From: Sinobacterium norvegicum
GTDB taxonomy: Bacteria > Pseudomonadota > Gammaproteobacteria > Pseudomonadales > Sinobacteriaceae
DNA: 64,000 bases
Reading direction: 5' to 3'
Assembly: GCF_923077115.1 (NCBI RefSeq)
Contig: NZ_CAKLPX010000001.1
Span: forward strand, 1,893,565 to 1,957,564
Below are positions 39,528 through 49,999 of this stretch, one piece after another (the stretch's first letter is position 1; each line of letters begins with the position of its first letter). The position numbers and the translations under genes are program-made. The notes beneath the pieces are model-generated. The model was not told the origin of the DNA, did not search any database, and worked only from the letters and a program-made list of their open reading frames with translations.

Positions 39528-40205
39528 TTACGAACGAAACAACCGGCTATATTGGTTCTCATGCCAACTACTGGCCATGGCCACTCCGGTTAGACTATTG
39601 CCAATTTGCTCATCATCCATAGCCAATGCATCCGTTACTGCGGCGGTGATGGCAGGCATCAGCTGTACCATTAATCGCTGACCTTCAGTTTGCCCCAACG
39701 GCACAATTTTAGTCGCCGCCTGCACCTGATTTTCCAACCAGCTAAAGGAAAAACCCTCGAGCAATGCCTCCACAGAGATGCCAGCATCGACGCCTGCGAC
39801 GGCAAATAGACTGCAAAAACTTAGCTCTTTTTCACCGCCGGTAATAGACAGCGCGCCAATGTTCAGGCTTTTCAGCAAGCGCTTAAGCGCCGCACCCAAC
39901 TGGCTATCCTCTAACAGTAACTCCTTGGTTTCACGGCTGGCTAACAGGTAATCATTCCAATCACTAAAAGCCGACTGATCACCGCTCTGAACCGCACGAT
40001 GCAAACGGATCAACACCGGCAGATCTAAAAATGCCAAACCGTGAGTCATCACCCCCTGCAACCAATCACCGACCTCCTCTGCACAGGTAAGCCAACCGCA
40101 ATCGATGGCATACTCCAAACCCTGCGAATAGGCATATGCCCCCACTGGCAAGGCTGGGCTGACCAACTGCATCAGCTTTAACCGCGCCAGTGAATCAGTG
40201 CTCAT
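39528..40205 (-). CDS. ureF: Urease accessory protein UreF
   Basis: A 225-residue chaperone that bridges UreD and UreG during nickel insertion. The start MSTDSLARLKLMQLVSPALPVGAYAYSQGLEYAID is typical. The frame extends further upstream, but that part merely reads through the His-codon tail of ureE, so the ATG at 40205 is chosen. It overlaps ureE by 11 nt. Confidence 0.93.
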   Translation of the reverse strand: MSTDSLARLKLMQLVSPALPVGAYAYSQGLEYAIDCGWLTCAEEVGDWLQGVMTHGLAFLDLPVLIRLHRAVQSGDQSAFSDWNDYLLASRETKELLLEDSQLGAALKRLLKSLNIGALSITGGEKELSFCSLFAVAGVDAGISVEALLEGFSFSWLENQVQAATKIVPLGQTEGQRLMVQLMPAITAAVTDALAMDDEQIGNSLTGVAMASSWHENQYSRLFRS

Positions 40206-40689
40206 GATGATGACTTTGCTGCCCATGATCATGACTATCATCATGGCCATGACTATGACCACCATGATTACCGTAGGCACCATTCTCCGGGTGGAAGGGG
40301 CGTTGCTGCCGCTCTACCTCAAGGGCAAAACCTCGCACCATGTTATCCAACACGTAGTCGTGTTGATAACGTAACCAGCCCTCACCCAACTGCAGCGGCA
40401 TATGGCGGTTACCCAAATGATAAGCCGCCTTTGCCAACAGCCAGGGGTTATCGGTAAGGACGACAGAGACATCTTCCAGTGCTGCCTTGACCAGAATCAG
40501 CTGACCATTCTCAGCCAGCAGGCAATCGCCATCGCTGAGTACCTTGCCCCGCTCTATCATCCAGCCCATGGGCTGACCACATCGTGTCTCACTCTTAAAT
40601 CGAGAGCGTTTGCGCTGATCCCAACTGAGATCAACGATAAGCATCGTCGCCTCTGGTGCTGCAACCACTACTTCTTGGCACATCAACAT
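40195..40689 (-). CDS. ureE: Urease nickel metallochaperone UreE
   Basis: A 164-residue nickel carrier. The C-terminal domain includes NRHMPLQLGEGWLRYQHDYVLDNMV, with the conserved metal-binding histidine, and ends in a His-rich tail (about 11 His in the last 25 residues, finishing QQSHHHEH) for nickel storage. The ATG at 40689 has an AGGTGG Shine-Dalgarno 7 nt upstream; a longer reading to 40791 would overlap ureC and is rejected. Confidence 0.93.
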   Translation of the reverse strand: MLMCQEVVVAAPEATMLIVDLSWDQRKRSRFKSETRCGQPMGWMIERGKVLSDGDCLLAENGQLILVKAALEDVSVVLTDNPWLLAKAAYHLGNRHMPLQLGEGWLRYQHDYVLDNMVRGFALEVERQQRPFHPENGAYGNHGGHSHGHDDSHDHGQQSHHHEH

Positions 40690-40739
40690 ATCACTACCAC
40701 CTACTGTGAGTTGTTTGCTTTTTGTCGCGCAATAGCCGA

Positions 40740-42443
40740 TCAAAACAGCGAATATAATTGGCTCATTGGCAACGCTGTCGCCGGTTCGCAATCGAGTAAT
40801 TGACCGTCGGCCCGCACCTCATAGGTTTCTGGGTCGACCTCCATATGGGGCTGGTAGTCATTCAGTTTCATATCTTTCTTTTTGACACTGCGACAATTTT
40901 TCACCGCCACCAAGCGCCGATCTAAACCCAGCTTTTCACCAATGCCAGCAGCCACCGCAGCCTCGCTGACAAAGTTGACGGAAGTCTGACTAACCGCCTT
41001 ACCCATGGCGCCAAACATCGGCCTAAAATGCACTGGCTGTGGCGTCGGAATAGAGGCGTTAGGATCACCCATCGGCGCGGCGGCAATCATGCCGCCCTTG
41101 ATAATCATCGCCGGTTTAACACCAAAAAACGCCGGTTTCCACATCACTAGATCGGCCAGCTTACCCACCTCGATAGAACCCACCTCGTGGCTGATACCAT
41201 GCGCAATAGCCGGGTTGATGGTGTATTTGGCAATATAGCGACGGGCGCGAAAATTGTCACTCCAGTCGCTGTCCTCTGGTAATGCCCCTCGCTGCTGCTT
41301 CATTTTGTGAGCCGTCTGCCAGGTCCGCGTCACCACCTCGCCTACCCGCCCCATCGCCTGAGAGTCGGAGCTAATCATCGAGAACGCGCCTAAATCATGC
41401 AAAATATCTTCTGCAGCAATCGTCTCTTTGCGTATACGAGAGTCGGCAAAGGCGACATCCTCGGCAATTTTAGGGTCTAAATGATGGCAGACCATCAACA
41501 TATCGAGGTGCTCATCCACCGTATTGATGGTATAGGGGCGGGTTGGGTTGGTCGACGACGGCAGTACATTATCCAAGCCGCAGGCCTTGATGATATCCGG
41601 CGCATGACCGCCACCCGCTCCCTCTGTGTGGTAGGTGTGAATCGTGCGGCCATCAAAGGCCTTAATCGTATCTTCAACAAAACCAGATTCATTCAGCGTA
41701 TCGGTATGAATAGCCACTTGGATATCGTGCTGTTCCGCCACCGACAAACAGGTATCGATAGAGCTCGGCGTGGTACCCCAGTCTTCATGCAACTTTAAAC
41801 CACAGACACCGGCCAGCACCTGCTGCTCTAACGCCTCAGGTAAGCTCGTATTACCCTTGCCCAGCAGACCGATATTCATTGGCACCGACTCCACCGCCTG
41901 TAACATCTTGCCGATATGCCAGGGACCTGGCGTGCAGGTCGTCGCATTCGTCCCCGTCGCCGGCCCTGTGCCGCCACCAATCATGGTGGTCACGCCGCTC
42001 ATCAATGCCTCATCGATCTGTTGCGGGCAAATAAAGTGAATATGGGCATCGATGCCTCCGGCGGTGACAATTTGCCCCTCTCCGGCAATGATTTCGGTGC
42101 AGGGGCCTATTTCAATATCGACACCGTCTTGAATATCAGGATTTCCCGCCTTACCAATAGCCACAATACGCCCAGCCTTGAGCGCCAAATCCGCCTTGAC
42201 CACGCCCCAGTAATCGAGAATAACCACATTGGTAATGACGGTATCCGGTGTTAACTCGTAGCCCGCCTGACTCTGTCCCATACCGTCACGAATAACCTTG
42301 CCACCACCAAATTTAACCTCTTCGCCGTAATGGGTATAATCTTTTTCGACCTCGATCCACAGCGCTGTATCGGCTAAGCGAACCCTGTCGCCGGTGGTGG
42401 GGCCAAACATCTCCGCATAGGTGGTACGATCCATTTTACTCAT
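40740..42443 (-). CDS. ureC: Urease alpha subunit
   Basis: A 567-residue catalytic subunit that hydrolyses urea to ammonia and carbamate. Nickel and active-site features: [14 protein letters not shown], the carbamylated lysine in [38 protein letters not shown] and the catalytic histidine in MVCHHLD. The start [23 protein letters not shown] at 42443 overlaps the ureB stop by 8 nt. Confidence 0.98.
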   Translation of the reverse strand: MSKMDRTTYAEMFGPTTGDRVRLADTALWIEVEKDYTHYGEEVKFGGGKVIRDGMGQSQAGYELTPDTVITNVVILDYWGVVKADLALKAGRIVAIGKAGNPDIQDGVDIEIGPCTEIIAGEGQIVTAGGIDAHIHFICPQQIDEALMSGVTTMIGGGTGPATGTNATTCTPGPWHIGKMLQAVESVPMNIGLLGKGNTSLPEALEQQVLAGVCGLKLHEDWGTTPSSIDTCLSVAEQHDIQVAIHTDTLNESGFVEDTIKAFDGRTIHTYHTEGAGGGHAPDIIKACGLDNVLPSSTNPTRPYTINTVDEHLDMLMVCHHLDPKIAEDVAFADSRIRKETIAAEDILHDLGAFSMISSDSQAMGRVGEVVTRTWQTAHKMKQQRGALPEDSDWSDNFRARRYIAKYTINPAIAHGISHEVGSIEVGKLADLVMWKPAFFGVKPAMIIKGGMIAAAPMGDPNASIPTPQPVHFRPMFGAMGKAVSQTSVNFVSEAAVAAGIGEKLGLDRRLVAVKNCRSVKKKDMKLNDYQPHMEVDPETYEVRADGQLLDCEPATALPMSQLYSLF

Positions 42444-42771
42444 CGCCCGCCCCCTCTTTTTGCAGCAGTCCCTGTATCTCACCACGGAAGCCATAGACAG
42501 CTCTTCGTCCGGCCAACGCAACCAATTCGACAGTACGAGTCTGACCGGGCTCAAAACGCACGGCTGTTCCGGAAATGATATTTAATCGATATCCCAGGCT
42601 CAGCTTACGATCAAACTTCAGCGCCGCATTAGTCTCATAGAAATGGTAGTGTGAGCCCACCTGTATTGGACGGTCGGCATTATTAGCAACAACCAACTCT
42701 ACCGTCTTACGGCCGACATTGAATTCAATATCGCCGCCCTTGGTTTCAATTTTTCCTGGTTTCATTGCCAT
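42436..42771 (-). CDS. ureB: Urease beta subunit
   Basis: A 111-residue subunit with the family core [57 protein letters not shown] and YGFRG. It starts two bases after ureA and overlaps ureC. Separate A, B and C subunits are the usual bacterial arrangement. Confidence 0.97.
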   Translation of the reverse strand: MAMKPGKIETKGGDIEFNVGRKTVELVVANNADRPIQVGSHYHFYETNAALKFDRKLSLGYRLNIISGTAVRFEPGQTRTVELVALAGRRAVYGFRGEIQGLLQKEGAGDE

Positions 42772-42773
42772 AC

Positions 42774-43076
42774 CTATACAATTGGATTGTGGACGGTCAC
42801 CAGTTTGGTGCCATCTGGAAAGGTTGCCTCGACCTGCACCTCATCAACCAAATCGACAACACCTTCCATCACCTGTTCAGCGGTCAGCACCTCACGACCG
42901 GCGCTCATCATCTCGGCTACCGTCCTCCCCTCTCGGGCACCTTCCATTACAGCACAGGTAATCAATGCAACCGCCTCTGGATAATTGAGCTTTAAGCCCT
43001 TGGCCAATCGCCGCTCGGCCAACAGACCGGCGGTAAATATCAGCAATTTATCTTTTTCTCTTGGGTTTAATTCCAC
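42774..43076 (-). CDS. ureA: Urease gamma subunit
   Basis: A 100-residue subunit, exactly the family length if translation starts at GTG 43076 ([39 protein letters not shown], in part). The open frame extends to 43130, but that part overlaps the ureD 3' end. An AAGGG lies 8 nt upstream of the GTG. Confidence 0.97.
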   Translation of the reverse strand: MELNPREKDKLLIFTAGLLAERRLAKGLKLNYPEAVALITCAVMEGAREGRTVAEMMSAGREVLTAEQVMEGVVDLVDEVQVEATFPDGTKLVTVHNPIV

Positions 43077-43089
43077 GGTATTGCCCTTG

Positions 43090-43965
43090 TTAAGTATTCC
43101 ATATTCGCGGCCGACAGAGAGCCAGCCCACGATGTTGACGAATCAGTGACCATAATAGTTCAAACATCTGCCGTGCAGGCTCGGCGTAAGCACCGAGATA
43201 GCGGCCAATCAATATGCCTTTACGGTATGTCAGCGCCAAACGGCCTTCAATACCACTGGCCTCACAACGCTGACGCCAACCATCAACCTCATCATCGCTG
43301 CAATCCAGTGTGGCGTAAAAGGTGGCTAACACACTATTACCCGAAAGCCCCCAACGCGCAGCCAAGGCCTCTTCGCCGCCATTAAGCCGTGTTTTCTCAA
43401 TCAACACGGCGCGCCCCATTTTTTTGATGGTTAAATCGAGCACAACAGTGCCTTTATCAAAGGATTCATCACAGCTTGGTCTGGCCAAACAAATGATATC
43501 CCAGCCCAGCACATCGCCCTGTTTGGCCAGATTGATCTCTGTTTTAAGTTCGACATTAGCAGACTGAAAGATAATGGTTTCCTGAGGCAACCATTCGAGA
43601 CAGCTATGACTGCCCACCGATAAAGAAATCACCTGACGCTGCCATTGTTGATTGGCACGGGCTCGATAAACCTTACCCGCCGCTGGGGTTGTTAGCAGCA
43701 CTTGGCTATGATCGCGGGCATCTGCCGCAATCAGTAAATCGTCACCGCTGACCATGCCACCGGGCGGATGGAGAATGTAGATATGTGCCCGCCCGCCCTC
43801 TGGGTAAAAAGCACGCTGCACTCGCAGCGGCCCCAAATGCCGGCTACGCGTCAGTACTGTTTTTTCGGGACGAGATTCGAACACCAGCTCAAGCCTTGCC
43901 GGCCATGTCGTGGTTAACGACTGCGGCTGCTCGGGGGCGATAACGTTAGACAATACCTGCTCCAA
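43090..43965 (-). CDS. ureD: Urease accessory protein UreD
   Basis: A 291-residue scaffold that holds apo-urease for UreFG. Family blocks are [42 protein letters not shown] and [12 protein letters not shown]. The frame begins at TTG 43965 with no clear Shine-Dalgarno, so the exact start is uncertain. It is the first gene of the urease operon; the 84-bp upstream region shows no sigma-54 promoter that I can defend. Confidence 0.92.
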   Translation of the reverse strand: MEQVLSNVIAPEQPQSLTTTWPARLELVFESRPEKTVLTRSRHLGPLRVQRAFYPEGGRAHIYILHPPGGMVSGDDLLIAADARDHSQVLLTTPAAGKVYRARANQQWQRQVISLSVGSHSCLEWLPQETIIFQSANVELKTEINLAKQGDVLGWDIICLARPSCDESFDKGTVVLDLTIKKMGRAVLIEKTRLNGGEEALAARWGLSGNSVLATFYATLDCSDDEVDGWRQRCEASGIEGRLALTYRKGILIGRYLGAYAEPARQMFELLWSLIRQHRGLALCRPRIWNT

Positions 43966-44049
43966 ACTATCTGATTATTAATCACAATAGTTTATCACCA
44001 TCATACAAATACCGTCATTAGCCATATGACGTATATCACTCTGCCACAA

Positions 44050-44487
44050 CTATTTAAGCTGCAGCGCTCGCTGACCAATGGCCGCCGACATCTCATTAAA
44101 GCCACGCTGCAGTTGGCCGCCGACGAACAGCTTAACCAAAGGAGACAGCCAGCCCTCGAGCTTGAAAGTAGAAACATAACAAGCCTTGCCCGGCTCGGTC
44201 TCTGTTACCCAGTGACGCCGATGACTCGACAACATACCAAGAGGCATTTTAATACCGTAACTCAACGCCTCACCCGGCAAGTGTTCAAGAATCGTCTCTT
44301 TTTGCGGCTGAGCAAAAAATGGCATCACCCGCACCTTCATGTTGATAGGTGAACCCACGGCCAGGGTCGAATGACAAGCCACCACAAAGGGGTTCCATTC
44401 ACCGTATTTTTTGGTATCAGTAATCACCTGCCAAACGGTTTCGGTAGTGGTATCTATATCGATCTGATGATTAATCACGACAGCCAT
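44050..44487 (-). CDS. SRPBCC (START-like) domain protein
   Basis: A 145-residue protein with the polyketide cyclase/START opening INHQIDIDTTTETVWQVITDTKKYGEWNPFVV and C-terminal helix VKLFVGGQLQRGFNEMSAAI. The family binds small hydrophobic ligands in a helix-grip fold; the ligand here is unknown. It stands alone between nadA and ureD. Confidence 0.75.
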   Translation of the reverse strand: MAVVINHQIDIDTTTETVWQVITDTKKYGEWNPFVVACHSTLAVGSPINMKVRVMPFFAQPQKETILEHLPGEALSYGIKMPLGMLSSHRRHWVTETEPGKACYVSTFKLEGWLSPLVKLFVGGQLQRGFNEMSAAIGQRALQLK

Positions 44488-44600
44488 GGCCTTCCCTTCT
44501 TTTTATTATATTCAGACACTATTATGGTCATGCTAAACGCATAAGTCACTCTCAGGAAAAGGGCAATCCTTCGTGTTACTCCCCTGTTTTGGCGACAAAA

Positions 44601-44637
44601 AAGCCCGATAACAGATCAATGTTATCGGGCTTTTTTT
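44601..44637 (-). terminator. Terminator of nadA
   Basis: A 12-bp perfect stem AAGCCCGATAAC / GTTATCGGGCTT with an 8-nt loop and flanking A/T runs, 18 nt after the nadA stop codon. Confidence 0.9.
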
Positions 44638-44654
44638 ATCACCTGACAGTGATA

Positions 44655-45695
44655 TCAGCCGGCATTAAAATCCAGCATCCGCTGCAAAGGCTTCATCGCA
44701 GCAACCCGCAAGGTCTCATCCACCTGAATCTCATTTAAGCCAAATTCCAGTGACTGCAGCAGGTTTTGTAATTCGTTCATTCCCATCCACGGGCAACTGG
44801 CACAACTGCGACAAGTCGCACCGCTACCGGCAGTCGGCGCTACAATCAACTCTTTATCCGGCACTTCTTGCTGCATCTTGTAGAAGATACCCTGGTCAGT
44901 AGCGACAATAAATTGCTGGTTCGGCATCTCTTTTGCCGCGCGGATAATCTGCGACGTCGAGCCCGCCATATCGGCCAGCTCCACAACAGAGGCTGGCGAC
45001 TCAGGGTGAACAAGAACCGCCGCATCCGGATAAACCTGTTTCAAATCCACAATGCCCTGCGCCTTAAATTCCTCGTGCACAATACAAGAGCCATCCCAGC
45101 ACAGAACATCGGCACCGGTCTGCTTTTGCACATAACCACCCAAATGCTTGTCTGGCGCCCAGAGGATTTTTTCACCCAGGCTGTCGAGGTGATCTACCAC
45201 CTCAAGCGCAATGCTCGAGGTGACCACCCAGTCTGCACGCGCCTTAACTGCCGCCGAAGTGTTGGCATAAACAACCACGGTTCTATCGGGGTGCTGATCA
45301 CAAAAATCATTGAACTGATCGATCGGGCAGCCGATATCAAGTGAGCATGTTGCCTCCAGCGTCGGCATTAGAATGCGCTTTTCTGGTGACAGTATTTTTG
45401 CCGTCTCGCCCATAAATTTAACACCGGCAACAATCAGTGTTTCAGCTGCATGGTTCTTACCAAAGCGTGCCATCTCTAAAGAATCAGAGACGCATCCACC
45501 GGTCTCTTCAGCCAGCGCCTGAATAATAGGCGAGGTATAGTAGTGAGCAACAATAGCGGCATTCTTTTCTTTCAGGAGCTTTTTAATCTGCCCCACCAAC
45601 AGCTGATCCTGCTCAGCGGTTGGCTTATCACCCTGCTCAGACGTTAAGTAGTCTCGGACCAAGGCTCGATCATTTTGTTGTTCAATAACAGACAT
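44655..45695 (-). CDS. nadA: Quinolinate synthase
   Basis: A 346-residue [4Fe-4S] enzyme that condenses iminoaspartate with DHAP to quinolinate in NAD synthesis. Cluster cysteines lie in [20 protein letters not shown] and [15 protein letters not shown]; substrate-binding [23 protein letters not shown]. The ATG at 45695 (MSVIEQQND) is preferred over that at 45728. It follows tRNA-Lys, as in pseudomonads. Confidence 0.95.
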   Translation of the reverse strand: MSVIEQQNDRALVRDYLTSEQGDKPTAEQDQLLVGQIKKLLKEKNAAIVAHYYTSPIIQALAEETGGCVSDSLEMARFGKNHAAETLIVAGVKFMGETAKILSPEKRILMPTLEATCSLDIGCPIDQFNDFCDQHPDRTVVVYANTSAAVKARADWVVTSSIALEVVDHLDSLGEKILWAPDKHLGGYVQKQTGADVLCWDGSCIVHEEFKAQGIVDLKQVYPDAAVLVHPESPASVVELADMAGSTSQIIRAAKEMPNQQFIVATDQGIFYKMQQEVPDKELIVAPTAGSGATCRSCASCPWMGMNELQNLLQSLEFGLNEIQVDETLRVAAMKPLQRMLDFNAG

Positions 45696-45771
45696 AGCAA
45701 ATACATAGTTCGATGAATGACGGCGCAATCATACCACGTCCGTATCGCGGGAGAAAATAATCAGACGCAAC

Positions 45772-45803
45772 AAAAAAGGGGAGCCTAATAGGCTCCCCTT
45801 TTT
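45772..45803 (-). terminator. Terminator of the second tRNA-Lys
   Basis: GGGGAGCC-TAATA-GGCTCCCC stem with flanking A and T runs, starting within 10 nt of the tRNA 3' end. Confidence 0.88.
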
Positions 45804-45808
45804 AAATA

Positions 45809-45884
45809 TGGTGGGTCGTACTGGATTCGAACCAGTGACCAATTGGTTAAAAGCCAACTGCTCTACCAACTGAGCTAACGACCC
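45809..45884 (-). tRNA. tRNA-Lys (anticodon TTT), second copy
   Basis: A 76-nt cloverleaf with encoded CCA. The acceptor GGGTCGT pairs with ACGACCC, the D-arm is GCTC/GAGC, the anticodon loop CTTTTAA contains TTT, and the T-arm is CTGG-TTCGAAT-CCAG. It is identical to the copy at 46098-46173. Confidence 0.98.
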
Positions 45885-46052
45885 GTATAACGAAATTTAA
45901 CTTTGCAGATAAATATTCTTGCGCTCAGTTGAGTGGCGGCGATTTTACCCACTGGCTTATACCTTGGCAAGTACTTTCTTGCTGTTTGCCCAACTATTTA
46001 TATTCGAGCTTTTTTCAGTCTGTTTCGGCACGGAAAATTGCTAAATTTCAGA

Positions 46053-46092
46053 CAAAAAAAGAGGACTTACCCGACGGCAAATCCTCTCTTTA
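46053..46092 (-). terminator. Terminator of the first tRNA-Lys
   Basis: AAAGAGGA / TCCTCTCTTT stem with one bulge and a T-run on the minus strand, just downstream of the tRNA. The two tRNAs are therefore probably separate transcripts. Confidence 0.65.
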
Positions 46093-46097
46093 AAATA

Positions 46098-46173
46098 TGG
46101 TGGGTCGTACTGGATTCGAACCAGTGACCAATTGGTTAAAAGCCAACTGCTCTACCAACTGAGCTAACGACCC
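46098..46173 (-). tRNA. tRNA-Lys (anticodon TTT), first copy
   Basis: Same 76-nt sequence as the downstream copy, including the encoded CCA. A good promoter (46191-46218) precedes it. Confidence 0.98.
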
Positions 46174-46190
46174 TCGTTGGAACGGCGCAA

Positions 46191-46218
46191 ATAATACCTT
46201 TTGCCGAAAAAAACACAA
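46191..46218 (-). promoter_or_regulatory. Promoter of tRNA-Lys
   Basis: TTGTGT-N16-TATTAT on the minus strand; the -10 ends 17 nt before the mature tRNA 5' end. Confidence 0.6.
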
Positions 46219-46301
46219 GTACTATTTACAACTTTCTAATAACAATTTACAAATCGACCTCTAAAACTGTCCTAACTCAACAATCTTAAGGCCTATTACA
46301 A

Positions 46302-47054
46302 TCAATAGTGCTGCCGCAAAAAGTCCTCAGCCATTTTACTGGTAGGAAGAGACTGGCCCTGGTACTTGCCTACAATATCCTCCATCAAAGTCTTGGCCTT
46401 GGCCTTATCACCCAATTGATAATATGTCTTGCCGAGTTTAAACATGGCATCGGGCGCTTTTCGATCATTCGGGTACTGACTAATCAGCTGCTCAAATAAC
46501 TGCCTGGCCTTTTCGCTATCCGGCTTTAACAATGACAACTCGGCTGCCCAATAATAAGCATTTGGGGTGTATTTACCATTTGGGTAAGCCACTAAGAAAG
46601 CATCAAAGGCTGTCGTTGCCTGCTCGATTTTTTGTTGCCGAATCAGACCATAGGCCTCATCATAAGCCGCCTTTTCTCCTGCACCCGCAGACTGGCCTGA
46701 CGCTGGAACCACAGCGGTAGCAGGTGAGACTGCTGTTGCTCCGCCCTGTATCGCAGTGAGACGTCGGTCAATACTCAGGTAATCATCTTTTCGCTGCTGC
46801 TGAAGCTGACGAATGGTATGCGATTGCTCTTCCACAATACCGCGCAATTGCATGACCTCTTGCTGCAACATCTGCAACTGGTTAAACAACTCCGCTCCAC
46901 CTTGATTTTGACTGATAGGGGCTGCTAAAACAGGTTGCTCTATCGGTTTGGTGGCGGTGGCATCAACAATTTCTATCTGCCCAATAGCAAAAGGGGAGTG
47001 CAAAAGCACTCCCCCCGCAAAGGCCGAGATAATGGCAGTCATGCTGTTTTTCAT
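46302..47054 (-). CDS. cpoB: Cell-division coordinator CpoB (YbgF)
   Basis: A 250-residue periplasmic protein. The signal peptide ends near PFAIGQ, followed by a trimerising coiled-coil (about residues 55-90, LFNQLQMLQQEVMQLRGIVEEQ) and C-terminal TPR repeats (AYYWAAELSLLKPDSEKARQLFEQLISQYPNDRKAPDAM, in part). In other bacteria it links PBP1B activity to Tol energy. It lies 28 nt after pal and far from tolQRAB. Confidence 0.92.
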   Translation of the reverse strand: MKNSMTAIISAFAGGVLLHSPFAIGQIEIVDATATKPIEQPVLAAPISQNQGGAELFNQLQMLQQEVMQLRGIVEEQSHTIRQLQQQRKDDYLSIDRRLTAIQGGATAVSPATAVVPASGQSAGAGEKAAYDEAYGLIRQQKIEQATTAFDAFLVAYPNGKYTPNAYYWAAELSLLKPDSEKARQLFEQLISQYPNDRKAPDAMFKLGKTYYQLGDKAKAKTLMEDIVGKYQGQSLPTSKMAEDFLRQHY

Positions 47055-47082
47055 CTAGCCCTCTTCGATATAACGTCAGTAC

Positions 47083-47595
47083 TTATTTAGAGTACTTCAG
47101 CTCTACACGACGGTTCTGTGACCAAACTGAATCACCGTAACCCTGTACAGCAGGCTTCTCTTCACCGTAGCTGATGACTTCGATCTGAGCGCGAGGCACG
47201 CCCTGAATAGCTAAATAGTTGGCAACGGCCTGGGCACGACGCTCACCTAGCGCAAGGTTATACTCAGGAGTACCACGCTCATCGGCGTGACCTTCTAAGC
47301 GAATAACACCTGGCAGCTCCTTAAGAACCATGGCCTGCGCATCAAGATCGGCACGAACATCAGCGCTCAGCGTTGAAGTATCGAAAGCGAAAAGGTATAC
47401 GTTGTTTAGTGCGGCTTCAGCAGCAGCTTGGGCATCGGCGGCAGCTTGAGCAGCAGCGGCTTCGGCAGCGGCTTGTTCAGCAGCGGCAGCTTCGGCGGCA
47501 GCGGCATCATCAGCTTCTTGGGTAGAAGAACAACCAGATACCAATGCCATTGCTACGGCTAGGCCGGCAGCAGTTTTTAACTTTTGTAGAGCCAT
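47083..47595 (-). CDS. pal: Peptidoglycan-associated lipoprotein Pal
   Basis: A 170-residue outer-membrane lipoprotein. The signal peptide ends at lipobox LVSGC, followed by an Ala/Glu/Gln-rich linker (about residues 27-63) and an OmpA-like peptidoglycan-binding domain (VYLFAFDTSTL, LEGHADERGTPEYNLALGERRAQAV, VISYGEEKP, NRRVEL). It is the outer-membrane partner of TolB. Its position about 25 kb from tolQRAB is unusual, as is the long alanine linker. Confidence 0.95.
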   Translation of the reverse strand: MALQKLKTAAGLAVAMALVSGCSSTQEADDAAAAEAAAAEQAAAEAAAAQAAADAQAAAEAALNNVYLFAFDTSTLSADVRADLDAQAMVLKELPGVIRLEGHADERGTPEYNLALGERRAQAVANYLAIQGVPRAQIEVISYGEEKPAVQGYGDSVWSQNRRVELKYSK

Positions 47596-47839
47596 GATAA
47601 TAATCTCATCTTTAACGGTTAATGGCCGGAATCAGATTTCCTTTAACGGATCACTCATTCTACGTCCTGTTGTATACCAAACCAAGAATAGTAAAGTAAA
47701 TCAGGTCTTTCCTGCAATAGCGGGTTTAGCGTTTTTTGATCTGTGGCACGCCAAAATGGTAGAGCCATGACCAGTTTCACACTAATTTGACAACTTGATT
47801 ATAGTGCAATGTCTAAAAAATACACGGCAAACCAATTGG

Positions 47840-48433
47840 CTAGGCAAGAATACGCTTAATGCTATCGATCAACATATCGATAAATTGCTGCTGATCAAAC
47901 TCACCATCATTCACAATATAGCTGCAAAGCCCTTGAAACATAAGGCTATCAATAAGCAACCACTTAATTTTTATCACGCTGGGCTCGCGCGCTGGCAGCA
48001 GCTCTCCCAGCATTTGCTTCAGCCTGATAGTGTTTGGCAGCTGAGCAACTCGCTTGCGGCGCAGCATGGCGTAATCCTGCTGCGACATGAGCTGACTGTT
48101 TATACGCAGAAAATAACGGCCCGACTCACCACCGTTGAGCATTTGCTGCAGCGGCAAAATCAGCACCTCTATGGCGTCGTGAAGGGTGTAATCAGAACCC
48201 AGCTTGTCAATTAAAGCGCCTCGGCAATCATCAACGGCCAGTGCATGTTTATCCAGCACCGCATCAATCAATGCCTGCTTACCACCAAAGTGATACTGCA
48301 GAGCGTTGCGGTTTTTTTGTTCTGCCTGTCGATTAATATCGGCCAGGGTCACACTATCTATACCTTTAACAGCAAATAAGTACTCTGCAGCGTCGATTAA
48401 GCGGTTGCGGGTAATATGGGTATCTTTTCTCAC
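47840..48433 (-). CDS. TetR-family transcriptional regulator
   Basis: A 197-residue repressor-type protein. The N-terminal helix-turn-helix reads ITRNRLIDAAEYLFAVKGIDSVTLADI...NALQYHFGGKQALIDAVL; the HTH usually reads Y-F-x-x-K, here YHFGGK. The C-terminal ligand domain is unassigned. The gene is single, and a 27-bp inverted repeat 23 bp upstream is a likely autoregulatory operator. No obvious target gene is adjacent. Confidence 0.85.
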   Translation of the reverse strand: MRKDTHITRNRLIDAAEYLFAVKGIDSVTLADINRQAEQKNRNALQYHFGGKQALIDAVLDKHALAVDDCRGALIDKLGSDYTLHDAIEVLILPLQQMLNGGESGRYFLRINSQLMSQQDYAMLRRKRVAQLPNTIRLKQMLGELLPAREPSVIKIKWLLIDSLMFQGLCSYIVNDGEFDQQQFIDMLIDSIKRILA

Positions 48434-48455
48434 AAATTGGTCCTGATTAAAATCA

Positions 48456-48482
48456 TTGGCCTAACACTTGGGCTTAGGCCAA
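48456..48482. promoter_or_regulatory. Operator candidate for the TetR regulator
   Basis: TTGGCCTAA-N9-TTAGGCCAA, perfect 9-bp arms, 23 bp upstream of the regulator start. Confidence 0.55.
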
Positions 48483-48617
48483 AATATTACATTTTAGTCA
48501 TAAAAGACAGCGGTTAATTCACAGCACTTAAAATACCAACACCAACAGTTAATACCTCGCCATTAATTAATGCAAGCACCCAACCGTCAAAACACCCATT
48601 CCAATACACCAAAAAAC

Positions 48618-48644
48618 AAAAAACCCCGCACAGGCGGGGCTTTT
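48618..48644 (-). terminator. Terminator of purA
   Basis: CCCCGC-ACAG-GCGGGG stem with a U-rich tail on the minus strand, 24 nt after the purA stop codon. Confidence 0.88.
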
Positions 48645-48667
48645 ATGGCTGCAAACAAAGCGAGCCG

Positions 48668-49993
<1,326 letters not shown>

Positions 49994-49999
49994 TCAGTA

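Noticed and set aside
38869..43965. Urease operon as a mobile island
   Set aside because: No transposase, integrase, flanking repeats or clear composition change.
45809..46173. Identical tRNA-Lys copies considered as flanks of an integrated element
   Set aside because: Both are full-length genes and only 213 bp of ordinary spacer with a terminator lies between them; no integrase is present.
47400..47525. GCN-rich repeat considered as a tandem repeat or CRISPR-like array
   Set aside because: It is in frame within pal and encodes an Ala-rich linker; there are no regularly spaced repeats and spacers.
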